The notes below the pieces were generated by a model. It saw only the letters and a list, made by a program, of their open reading frames with translations, searched no databases and was not told the origin of the DNA. This document shows, one piece after another, positions 1 through 7,811 of a DNA stretch of 11,094 nt. This stretch comes from Chrysochromulina tobinii (Eukaryota > Haptophyta > Prymnesiales > Chrysochromulinaceae), in contig JWZX01001357.1 of assembly GCA_001275005.1 (NCBI GenBank), positions 1 through 11,094 of the forward strand. The letters run 5' to 3'. The first letter of the stretch is position 1. Each line of letters opens with the position of its first letter. Both the position numbers and the translations under genes were made by a program.

Positions 1-240
1 CCAGCCCACCTCCATCGCCTCCACCGCCATCGCCACCACCGTCGCCACCTCCTCCATCTCCACCGCCATCGCCACCTCCACCCTCGCCGCCCCCACCCTC
101 GCCGCCTCCGCCGTCACCTCCTCCGTCGCCACCTCCGCCGTCGCCGCCACCTCCTTCGCCTCCACCGTCGCCACCTCCGCCGTCACCACCTCCGCCTCTT
201 CCTCCGCCCCCGTCACCACCTCCACCGTCGCCGCCACTGG
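1..240 (+). repeat. Ser-Pro (SPPP/SPPPP) coding repeat
   Basis: From nucleotide 3 the frame reads almost only Ser and Pro, as SPPP and SPPPP units with one Leu-containing variant near 200. Such repeats are typical of hydroxyproline-rich extracellular glycoproteins of algae and plants (pherophorin- and extensin-like), where they form stiff O-glycosylated rods. Codons alternate among ccg, cca and cct for Pro and tcg, tca and tct for Ser, so the DNA is low-complexity but not a perfect satellite. It continues beyond the left edge of the window. Confidence 0.9.
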
Positions 241-3200
241 CTGTGGAGATTGTCACCGAGCTTGCCCTCGACCCCACGACCACCGCGACTTTGAGTCTCA
301 GCCAGCTTGTCTCAGGCGTGGGCGGTGTATCCAGCGGAACCCCGGGAGCAACAACGTCCGTGGGAGTCGTGCAGACCTCGTCGATCGCAATCGCCGGTGC
401 ACCGCCAACCTGCGCCCTCAGAGCGGCACTGATTGCTCAGTTGTGTGCGGGCAGAGCTACGTGCACTATTACCCTCGAGGGTCTGAATTGCGATGCGCCG
501 CCCAGTGGGCGGCGCCGCTCGGAGCAGACTGCACCTGTGGAGCGCCGGATATTGAGCAGCGACGCAGACTTTGGAGTCCGCACCTCATTGGTTGCGTCCG
601 ACTCGTTGCAGGGCGTCGCGGTGAACACAAATGCGCTTGCTGAGGCCGCTGGACTTGCTCCAGGCTCTCCGAGCTCGACGGTAGCAGTTCAATCGACTGC
701 GATTACGCTCACTGTGACGCTGCCGGGCAGCCTGTCAGCAGCCACGTCGCTCATGGACGGTGCCCTAGACGAGACGTCGCTCACCAACAACATTGCGGGC
801 AATCTGGGCATTTCTCCGTCGGCGGTGGCGATCACACAGTTGCCAAGAGCCATAACGCCACCGCTCGCCCCCCCCCGCCGCCGCCAGCTCCTCCCCAGGC
901 ACCAACTCCGCAAAGGCCACCACCGATCTCGCCGGCACCGTTGCCGCCGTGCCCCCGAGTCCCCCCGAGTCCTCCACCGCCATCGCCCCCACTCCCACCA
1001 GCACCTCTTGGTGGCTGGTCACCACCACCACCTCGTCCGCCGCCTCCGCCATGCCGCCCGCCGCCACCAAGAAGGCCGCCTCCGTCACCCAAAGCCCCGC
1101 CGAGCCCCCCTCCTCCGAGAATCCCGCCGCCAGGGAAGCCGCCGTCCTCGCCATCACCGATGCCGCCGGTCCCACCATCAATGCCACCACGCATGTGCCA
1201 CCCAGTGTATGGCAACGGCGACTGCTCTGAGTTCGACTTTTGCAGTAATCACGGCGTTTGCCACAAGGGCAAGTGTCTTTGCCGTGCGGGCTATGGTGGC
1301 CGCTCGTGCGAGCGACAAGCTGTTTGTCACTTTTGGGATGTCACCACCAGCCAATGGCGCCAGGAGGGCGTTCGAACGCTGGACTCACCAATCGAGGTGG
1401 GCACGTCGGGCGCCGTGCGTTGCGCTATCAGCCAGTTTCCAGTCGCAGCAACGGAGTACGCGGCGTTGTGGTCCTTGCCACCACCCGGGCCGACATCGCT
1501 GATCCAAAGCATCTTTTTGGCCTCGGGCGACGTAGACGACTTTGACTTTCCACGGCGCGCCGGCATCCGCGCGGCTATTGCAAATGCAGCTGGATCAGGC
1601 ATTACCTTGAATGACGTGGCCCTAAACGTGCAGCCGGCCTCAGTGAGAGTGACTGTTCTGATCACCGTCCCGGTTGTCAGCGCCAACACCATCACCCGGA
1701 CGCTCGCACTGGGGATTTTTTCGAGCCCGTTTGCGCTCCAGGAAGCTCTCAGCGCCGCTGGCGTGACTGGAATGACTGTCACGTCGATAGAGACTGCCCC
1801 ACAGGTGGGGGTACCCGAACAAAACCTCAGTGTCGAGGAGAGCATCCAGCTCGCCCAAGAATTGGCCGATAACCCGGTCGCAATCACGGTCCTCATCTTG
1901 CTCATCCTTGACTTGGCTCACCTTCGCCTCGCGTGGTACCTTGGCAAGCGCGGTCTGTCGCGGGTCGGGCTGATCGGGCTGCTCAAGGAGGACCGGACCA
2001 GGTGGAAGGAGGAGCGGATCAAGAGAAAAGCTGAGCTCGAGAGGAAGAAAGCTGAGCTCGTCATCCACCCGACTGCTGCCAGCAAGAAGGGCAAGAAGGC
2101 ACAGCTGGCCCTCAAGGGCCCTGAGGAAGTGAAACATAAGAACCCAACGCTTTCGGCGCACTTTGAAATTATGGGGGACGTCGCCACCTTCGATGATGGA
2201 GCCCTGCTCCGGCGTCTTGCCACACTCCTCGGCGTCGAAGACTCGGCCATCGGAGCAACCCTCACTTCTGGCGCTGATGCGACCACGGTGGTCATCGATG
2301 CAGAGATCGAGTGCCCCGACGCAACCACGCTTGTCATGGCAGCTAAGACCCTCAAAAAGAGTGTTCAGCCTCTCGGCGTGGCACTGGGAGTCAAGTTTGT
2401 CGCCAAGCCGCAGGTTGATGTCGCTGCAGTCGACGAGGCAGACTTGGCAGCGGCGAGCCTAGGCCCGAAGCAGGCTGCTGATCCCGAGAAGAGGTATGAG
2501 AAGATGGCCGAAAAGATGGTGCCGACGATCCAGGAGCGTATTCCTTCCATGGTTGGTCGTGGTATCGGCGCAGGCCTCGGAGGCCTCGGCGCAGGCATCG
2601 GGGGGCTCGGCGCAAGTATCGGCGCAGGCATGACCCAGCTTCCTGCAGGGATGGCCAGCGCACGAATGCTTCCGCCTTCCACGTCCCTCTGCGGTGGGCG
2701 CATGCCCCTCCCGTCATCCGCGTCGAACATGCTTGGCGGTCCTGCCCGATTACCCGTTCCAGGAACACAGCTGCCGGGTGGGATTCAGGAGCGCATTCCA
2801 TTTTCGGGCATCGCCGGTGCGGCAACCAGGAGTAAGACAAATCTTCGCCAGCGCAGTGCGCAGGCAATGGCGTCCTCCGGCCAGCGTCCACCCAGTGCGG
2901 GCGCGCCCAGTGCGGGGTACATGAGCAGTGCCCTCGTAGCACCGGCAAATCTGCTTGGCGGCCTCGGCCTGACCATGAGCGCCGAGGGCGTCTTGCCGAA
3001 CACGATTCGCATGCCCGCAACAGATGGCATCCAGGAACGCCTTCCTGCGATGCCTGGGCTTCGGCGGCCTCGGGACGGCTTGCCCCGAAGCACGCGCGCC
3101 CCCACAGGGATTCAGGGTCCGGTGCAAGGCATCCAGGAGCGCATTCCCGCAATGCCTCGTCCGAAACCAAGCGTCCCGCCAGTGTCGCCGCCTCCTTCTC

Positions 3201-4006
3201 CACCCGAGGGAACTCTAAAGTCCGTGCTCGAGTCCAAGTCCGGACTAAAGTTGGACACGCGCCTACAAACTGTCAGCAAGGTGCTGCCCAACAATCCCAT
3301 GGCGAAGCCCGAGCCCCCCCTGGCGTCCGAACCACCAGTATGGGAGATGCGCAGCCATCAAGAGATTATCTTCGGGGCTCTGCGCGAGCATACCCTGGTG
3401 TCCGCAGTGACGTCGACGCTTTATGGTGACAGGCCCAATCTCTCGAGCGTGGCGCAGGCCGCGCAGTTGCTGTGGTGCACGCTCCTTGGCTCGCTGTACC
3501 TCTCGACCGTCCAGTTGCGGTACGCATGGCTTGGCGCCACATGGAATCCAGCCACTGACAGTTTGCCTGACGGATCGAAGCCAGAGCTCAGCGATCGCCT
3601 GAGGAATGTCTCCTCAGTAGCGATGGCTGCAGCTATTGTGTGCTGTACCTGCATCCTGGGCGCGCGCTGGCTCTTTCTGCTCGCCAATCGCGTCAGCACG
3701 GTGCTACCCGAGCAGCAAGGCAAACTCATCTATAACTACATGTGGAGCATCGTCGGCCTCGTTTGCGCATCCCTGGCCATCGGAGCTGTGTCCATGTCGG
3801 CCAACATGGACGTCACGAGTGCGCGCGAGGACATTATCGTCGGCTGGATTCTGGCTATCATCGTGCAGTGGCTACTCATAGAGCCACTGATGGTCGCGGT
3901 GCTCGCCAGCTGCGGGCTGCTGCTCAAGTGGCTCACCACGTTTGATGACGTGGTCATTTTGCCTGAGGCCCCGGCCACCAAGAATGTCAAGGCCAAGCCC
4001 CAATGA
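3..4006 (+). CDS. Polycystin-like, Ser-Pro-rich surface membrane protein with EGF and GPS-like domains (5' partial, frame break)
   Basis: The frame is already open at the window edge, so the N-terminus is missing. In order: a Ser-Pro repeat stalk (3-240); beta-rich extracellular modules (243-850); a second Pro-rich stretch (about 866-1196); an EGF-like domain (1223-1309); a GPS-like motif (1325-1446); another module (about 1540-1800); a first membrane helix (1871-1945); a Lys/Arg/Glu-rich helix (1978-2140); a further module (2144-2410); a Gly/Pro-rich linker with four IQERIP motifs; and at least four hydrophobic helices (about 3455-3535, 3605-3694, 3727-3810, 3833-3933). The last reads GWILAIIVQWLLIEPL, resembling the W-L-x-S...Q-P-L helix of polycystin-1/PKD-REJ proteins. 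From family knowledge this suggests a surface receptor or sensor; ligand and channel activity are unknown. I see no PLAT domain. The frame moves from the 243 frame to the 872 frame around a C9 run. The stop is TGA at 4004-4006. The membrane layout is well supported; the polycystin assignment is moderate. Confidence 0.8.
866..1196 (+). repeat. Second Pro-rich coding stretch
   Basis: In the downstream frame this region reads as Pro-rich sequence with Ser, Arg, Ala and Gly interspersed, for example VPPSPPPPSPPLPPAPLGG. It links the N-terminal modules to the EGF-like domain and probably acts as a rigid extracellular spacer. The opposite strand of this segment gives long Gly-rich open frames, which are artefacts of CCN codon composition. 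Confidence 0.8.
868..876 (+). other. Probable frameshift at a C9 homopolymer inside the polycystin-like gene
   Basis: Upstream of this C run the coding frame begins at positions divisible by 3 and ends with the residues ITQLPRAITPPLAPP. Downstream, that frame turns into Arg/His-rich nonsense, while the frame starting at 872 gives a clean Pro-rich stretch followed by EGF, GPS-like and membrane segments. One extra C in the run would join the two frames exactly, so a sequencing or assembly error or a real indel allele is the simplest reading. A -1 ribosomal slip or an unrecognised short intron are less likely alternatives. Confidence 0.7.
1223..1446 (+). other. EGF-like domain followed by a degenerate GPS-like motif
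   Basis: Six cysteines from 1223 to 1309 show EGF spacing: C-x5-C-x5-C-x4-C-x-C-x8-C, ending CRAGYGGRSC. Directly after it, CHFWDVTTSQWRQEG (1325-1369) fits the start of the GPS motif of polycystins and adhesion receptors (C-x-F/Y-W-N/D...W...G). It continues to VRCAISQFPVAAT (1418-1456), aligned with the usual C-x-C-x-H-L-T/S-x-F-A segment. The second Cys is Val, and the His-Leu-Thr/Ser cleavage tripeptide reads Ile-Ser-Gln, so self-cleavage is probably lost. The EGF call is strong; the GPS call is moderate. Confidence 0.75.
2528..3157 (+). repeat. Four-copy IQERIP linear-motif series in the cytoplasmic linker
   Basis: The residues IQER(I/L)P occur at 2528-2545, 2783-2800, 3029-3046 and 3131-3148. 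The last three are preceded by Gly, the last two are followed by Ala-Met-Pro, and the first by Ser-Met. Intervals are 85, 82 and 34 residues. The intervening sequence is disordered-looking, rich in Gly, Ala, Pro, Ser and Met, and includes a Gly-Leu/Ile-Gly run just after copy 1. Codons differ between copies (gag/gaa, cgt/cgc, att/ctt), so conservation is at protein level. I do not recognise the motif; a repeated docking peptide is an inference. Confidence 0.85.
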
Positions 4007-4684
4007 ACAGCGTCTCACGGACTGCTTACACGTTTGTTCTACATGCCTATCCGATCCGAGAGATGAATTTTTATACTTAGAATCCCCTCCCGACAGTGTG
4101 ACGTGTACGCGCGGAGATGCAACCGCTGCCCGTGAGCCGTGTCTGTGAGACTCTTCGCATGTGAAATCGACTAAAATCGAGTGTATATCCTTCAGTTTAT
4201 CGAATGACGAATCCCCAATCGCACGGGGGCGGAGTCCAGTGCGCACCGCACGCGGAGAGATCTCTCATCTCGCACTCCGCTTGGCCTTGGGCCTCTGGTG
4301 CGGCGGTGTGGGTTCGTTATGCCAACTCGATATGCCAACTTCCTCACAGCCACGCACTCGGCACTCTCGGAACGTACGGGCAAGGGAGGGAGGAGATCGC
4401 CTCGCTCTCACCCCCAGATCATCTGTCACCCTCGCCTCGTGAGGGCGCACTTGCATTCCACAAACTCGCCACGCCGCCCCAGCCATCGCCTTCCCACGTA
4501 GTGTTTGCCACTGACCATTGTGAAGGCCATTGTGTTGGATTGTGATTGAAATCCCATCTTGAGCTCGAGGGCCATTGTGATTGATTTCCCATCTTGAGCA
4601 CGAGGACGAGGCGATTGGAATTGATTGACATCGTGATCGCCACTGTGATTGGCATCTCGAAGCTCGCACCGCGAGACGGATCGC
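4007..4684. other. Convergent 3' intergenic region with short repeats
   Basis: This stretch lies between the stops of the polycystin-like gene (plus) and the PDZ-GRDP gene (minus) and should hold both 3' ends. I see no convincing gene: the open frames here have no recognisable domain and mostly run into the Gly-codon repeat of the neighbour. It contains a short direct repeat TATGCCAACT at 4318-4327 and 4331-4340, and two longer imperfect copies at 4540-4605. No clear polyadenylation signal stands out. Confidence 0.6.
4540..4605. repeat. Imperfect 35-bp-period tandem repeat, two copies
   Basis: Copy A is 4540-4570 and copy B is 4575-4605, each 31 bp, starting TTGTGATTGA and ending with CGAGG. 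They differ at three positions. A shorter related word (CCATTGTG) also occurs at 4515-4522, 4528-4535 and 4572-4579. The repeat lies just outside the 3' end of the PDZ-GRDP coding region. Confidence 0.8.
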
Positions 4685-7369
4685 TTACCCGGCGCAGCTG
4701 GCGCAGCCGCCCTCGTCGCCGCCGCCGCCGCCGCCGCCGCAGCCGCCGCCGCAGCCGCCGCAGCCGCCGCAGCCACCGCAACCGCTACCCTTGTTGCGAT
4801 CGTCCTCACTGAGGTCTTGCGCACCACACGCCATCCAAAAGCTGAGAGAGAGTGTGGGTACTCCGGCTGCGGCGATGAGCAGATTTGAGTTTAGCGGTGT
4901 AGAATCATAGTTGGAATCATAGTTGGTCGCGAGCGGTGTCATGCATTTCGCTACCTTCTGGCAGATCTGCAGCGTGATGCACGTGCCGAGCACGAGCGCA
5001 ATCAGCGCCGCGTGCTCCGCCACTCGGGCAATGGCTGCATCGGCGCTGCCGAGCATCGTCTCAGCGTCGCCGCTCAGGTCGGTGATGGTGATGGCGCCGG
5101 TGAGCAGATTAGCCGTCACGAGGGTGTGCCCCGGGCGAAGGATCCTGATCTCGCCGTACGCGTTCTCCCCGCTGCCAACCGTCGTTACCGTCGCCAACAT
5201 TTCCGGCTGGCCCTGGCGTGACGGATCAAGCTCGTGAAGCTGCACGACAAATTCTCCATTGGCCCTCCTGGTTCCCCGGGTGCCCTTGAGCCCCGGCGTG
5301 TTCCCGACGGGCCTTCTGCCAGGAATACCCGGCGCGCCGGGGTGAAAGTTCTGCCACGAACAGAGGGCGAGCATCGCATCGGAACCGCTGCTCGTCACGA
5401 GCAACCCGACGTCGCTCGTCCGGCCGTCCTGCGTGTAAACTTTGCGGGTCTCAGGATCGATCCTCGCGAGCGGCCGGACCCACCGATTCTGGCCAAACAC
5501 CAAGGGAATCGCGAGCCTACCGCGGGGATCGCGCTTGGGAACGGTGGCAGAGTCGACGAGCCGCGCGGCGGCGAGCTCGTTGCCCGCGGCGTCCATCACC
5601 TGCACACACGACGCGTCGAGGCTGGCTCCCTCCGCGTGGACCACCTTCAGTGTGAACGGAGCGACGTCGCGCTTGAGATTGCCTTTGACCACGCGCTCGC
5701 AGACGAGTGCATGCGTCGCCGCCTTGAGGCTGGTTGCCGCCTTGGCCTTGGCCGAGCCGTCGACTGGCGTCAGAGTCACCATCTCGCCGCCTGGCATGAG
5801 CAACACCTCCGGGACGGGCGCGAAGCTGCCCGGCTGCAGCAGGTAGTTCCACGCGCAGCTCGCCGGCTCGGCAGCGCAGCACAGGCACCTGCTGGCGGCT
5901 TCCTCTATCTCCACAAGGCCCTCGAGCGCCCGCGCGATTTCGGGAGCTGTCTGCGGCATCGGCGGCGGCGGCTGGCCGCGGTACATGCCGCCGTCGATTG
6001 CCCAGCCGTGCTCGAAGGCCTCATGCCACATCTGGCGCGTTGCATCGGCGGACGTGGCCAGCTTCGCGCCGGGCGTGCGGTCGTTGACCGAGTCATCGTG
6101 GTCGAGCAGCCGGCCGAAGAGCGCGGTCGTGTCGGCGACGTAGGATGGCTGCAGCTGGTGCGCATGCCACACGACGTCGATGTCGTACGTTGGCACGAGG
6201 AACTTGCCCGGGTTGCGCCGGCGCAGCTCGAGGAAGCAGAGGTAGCGGGCGACCGCACGCTGTAGGAAGGGCGTCTCGAGGTAATGCGGCAGGCTCACCT
6301 GGTAATTGAAGACGTTCTGGCGCTCCACCGCCGCGGCGATGTCGTAGCCGATCTTGGAGACGAAGGCGGTCGTGTCTGCGCTGGGCGGCGCCTCCTTGCG
6401 CGCGGCGGGGCCCCGCGGCGCCCACGGGACCCAAAAGGGCTCGTGGCCAAGGCCATGGCTCTCGCAGAAGGCTGCCCATCGTTGCGCGGATGCGGCGAAC
6501 TCGGCGTCCGTGTACGCCAGGCCGGCCCTTGCGCGATCGAGGCCGATCCCGGCTGGCCAGGTGCGGCGCTGCCAAGTCGACGGCAGGCGGGTGGGCACGG
6601 AGCGAAAGAGGGCCGTGCAGTCCTCCACGTAGTGCTCAGGCGCCAGTTGATGGCAGAGCCACACCCACGATACGTCCGGGGGCGGCACAAGCATTGAGAG
6701 GTCTTTCTCAGCGACCGCCATTGCTGCGAGGGGCATCCATATTGTCTCATAGCGCCGCAGCGCATGCGTGAGCTCGGCCCCCTTGCGGAGGAGGCACGCC
6801 GGCACGGAGCGCAGCAGGTATTGCAGATCCTCCGTCGCAACCAGCAGCTCGGCCGCTGACAGAGAGAGCGTGACGTCGGGCGGTGGTGCGAGCGTGGGCC
6901 GAACGCTCCCGTTCGGGCGCTGGACGGTGATGGTCACGGTGCCGCCGCTCGCCGTGAGGATCGCGATGGCTTGCTCGACCGAGGCAATCGTCTCGCCATC
7001 GATGCTATCTATCAGGTCGCCCCGTCTCAGCCCGGCAGGCTCCAGGTCATCTTGGAGAAAGACTCGGTATTTCTGCGTCAAGTCGCCTCTCTGTACGTTG
7101 ATGCCATCCAGACGTTCTCCTGCCTCCTTGCGTGTGGTGGCGGTGACGATCGTCTCACCCGAAGCGTTGACATGCTTCGTATGCCGCCATTTGGCCGCTG
7201 GCACCAGCTGCCCCGCCGGGACTGCAACTGACGACGGGGTTTGGGCGAAGATGCCTGCCACACCCATTATTTTTGGCGAGAAGAGGCCGGCGACTTCCAT
7301 TATTTTAGGAACCGTAGTAAACTCGACGCGCCGCGATGCGCGAAACTTGGACTTTTGAAACGTCTTCAT
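4685..7369 (-). CDS. PDZ-domain and glycine-rich-domain (GRDP/DUF1399) protein
   Basis: One uninterrupted 894-residue frame. Residues 80-153 form a PDZ domain, with LEPAGLRRGDLIDSIDGETI followed by a TVTITVQRP strand. Residues 172-265 and 335-465 are two GRDP (DUF1399) repeats: PPDVSWVWLCHQLAP (231-245), and YDIDVVWHAHQLQPSY (395-410) followed by HDDSVNDRTPGAKL and later GMYRG, a close fit to the plant GRDP signature. Residues 510-770 hold beta-rich sequence with a short collagen-like stretch (677-699). Residues 785-803 are hydrophobic, possibly one membrane helix. The tail (861-894) is Cys-Gly-rich, as in other GRDPs. Plant GRDPs are linked to stress and development, but their biochemistry is unresolved, so no reaction is assigned. 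ATG 7369 has G at -3; Met24 is an alternative start. No intron is visible. Confidence 0.88.
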   Translation of the reverse strand: MKTFQKSKFRASRRVEFTTVPKIMEVAGLFSPKIMGVAGIFAQTPSSVAVPAGQLVPAAKWRHTKHVNASGETIVTATTRKEAGERLDGINVQRGDLTQKYRVFLQDDLEPAGLRRGDLIDSIDGETIASVEQAIAILTASGGTVTITVQRPNGSVRPTLAPPPDVTLSLSAAELLVATEDLQYLLRSVPACLLRKGAELTHALRRYETIWMPLAAMAVAEKDLSMLVPPPDVSWVWLCHQLAPEHYVEDCTALFRSVPTRLPSTWQRRTWPAGIGLDRARAGLAYTDAEFAASAQRWAAFCESHGLGHEPFWVPWAPRGPAARKEAPPSADTTAFVSKIGYDIAAAVERQNVFNYQVSLPHYLETPFLQRAVARYLCFLELRRRNPGKFLVPTYDIDVVWHAHQLQPSYVADTTALFGRLLDHDDSVNDRTPGAKLATSADATRQMWHEAFEHGWAIDGGMYRGQPPPPMPQTAPEIARALEGLVEIEEAASRCLCCAAEPASCAWNYLLQPGSFAPVPEVLLMPGGEMVTLTPVDGSAKAKAATSLKAATHALVCERVVKGNLKRDVAPFTLKVVHAEGASLDASCVQVMDAAGNELAAARLVDSATVPKRDPRGRLAIPLVFGQNRWVRPLARIDPETRKVYTQDGRTSDVGLLVTSSGSDAMLALCSWQNFHPGAPGIPGRRPVGNTPGLKGTRGTRRANGEFVVQLHELDPSRQGQPEMLATVTTVGSGENAYGEIRILRPGHTLVTANLLTGAITITDLSGDAETMLGSADAAIARVAEHAALIALVLGTCITLQICQKVAKCMTPLATNYDSNYDSTPLNSNLLIAAAGVPTLSLSFWMACGAQDLSEDDRNKGSGCGGCGGCGGCGGGCGGGGGGGDEGGCASCAG
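4715..4783 (-). repeat. GCC/GCA trinucleotide repeat encoding the Cys-Gly tail
   Basis: On the plus strand this is a run of GCC triplets (about 4718-4740) followed by GCA/GCC mixtures. On the minus strand it encodes Gly (GGC) and Cys (TGC) in units of CGG and CGGG, the C-terminal tail of the PDZ-GRDP protein. The other frames give poly-Ala and poly-Arg, which are artefacts. Copy number is likely to vary between alleles. Confidence 0.85.
4902..4925 (-). repeat. Exact 12-bp tandem duplication in coding sequence
   Basis: GAATCATAGTTG occurs twice back to back (4902-4913 and 4914-4925). In the PDZ-GRDP protein it yields the duplicated tetrapeptide in NYDSNYDS (residues 817-823). The length keeps the frame, as expected for a recent slippage duplication tolerated in a linker. 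Confidence 0.9.
7244..7309 (-). repeat. 33-bp tandem duplication encoding two 11-residue units
   Basis: Residues 21-31 (PKIMEVAGLFS) and 32-42 (PKIMGVAGIFA) of the PDZ-GRDP protein are tandem copies with three conservative or small changes. The underlying 33-bp units at 7309-7277 and 7276-7244 are also visibly similar. The peptide is amphipathic and lies upstream of the PDZ domain. Confidence 0.8.
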
Positions 7370-7377
7370 CGCAACAT
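7366..7377 (-). promoter_or_regulatory. Minimal upstream ORF overlapping the PDZ-GRDP start codon
   Basis: Reading on the minus strand, an ATG at 7377-7375 opens a three-codon frame, ATG TTG CGA TGA. Its TGA (7368-7366) overlaps the main ATG (7369-7367) as ATGA. If the transcript begins upstream, ribosomes would meet this start first; such overlaps can give reinitiation-dependent translation in eukaryotes. A regulatory role is inference. Confidence 0.4.
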
Positions 7378-7582
7378 AAATAACCGCGACAGCGGAAGGC
7401 GGGCGCGCTCATTTCTAGTTTGCACGACCACACCAAGCGGCAAGGACGAACTGGACCAATAGCGCCCGCCGGCCGCGCGCCCAGACTAGCGACGAGGCGA
7501 CCGGTAGCGGTACCGGGAGACCGGGAACCGGCGCGAGCACTGCGCGCGCACGGGTCCGACGACTCTGGCGAGGCGGTGGAGG

Positions 7583-7602
7583 GCGCGGCGCGAGCGCCGC
7601 GC
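7583..7602. repeat. Near-perfect GC palindrome
   Basis: GCGCGGCGC (7583-7591) and its exact reverse complement GCGCCGCGC (7594-7602) are separated by GA. It lies about 215 bp upstream of the PDZ-GRDP start and could be a dimeric factor site, or chance in GC-rich DNA. Confidence 0.6.
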
Positions 7603-7643
7603 GCATGGTCTCAAGCAGCAGTGTGATATTTTTGGGCTGATTC

Positions 7644-7681
7644 CTCTATAGTCTAAGGGTCGAGCGCTGAGGACTATAGGG
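7644..7681. repeat. CTATAGTC inverted repeat (hairpin-capable)
   Basis: CTATAGTC (7646-7653) pairs perfectly with GACTATAG (7672-7679) across an 18-base spacer. On the plus strand the stem extends by a T-G wobble and a C-G pair to 7644/7681. The arms are AT-rich in GC-rich surroundings. It is unassigned: perhaps part of the 3' UTR of the gene to the right or of the promoter of the gene to the left. Confidence 0.65.
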
Positions 7682-7811
7682 TTCTCGACGGACGAGGGTC
7701 GGGTCGCTAGCTCGTTCGACCGCGGAGCGCCGGAGGTCCCGCTCTCCCGCGTCGGGCGAGAAGACAAATCTGGAGCAGAAGATAAACCATACATTGAGCC
7801 CTGGCCTCGAC

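Noticed and set aside
832-1215. Gly-rich minus-strand frames opposite the Pro-rich stretch
   Set aside because: CCN codons read backwards give GGN (Gly); the plus strand carries the EGF and GPS-like continuation.
4426-4888. Poly-Ala and poly-Arg frames over the GCC repeat
   Set aside because: These are alternative readings of the triplet repeat that encodes the Cys-Gly tail on the minus strand.
5234-6265. 343-codon plus-strand open frame opposite the PDZ-GRDP gene
   Set aside because: It is antisense to clear GRDP repeats, has a random Arg/His/Ala-rich composition and no domain; it is a by-product of GC-rich coding sequence.
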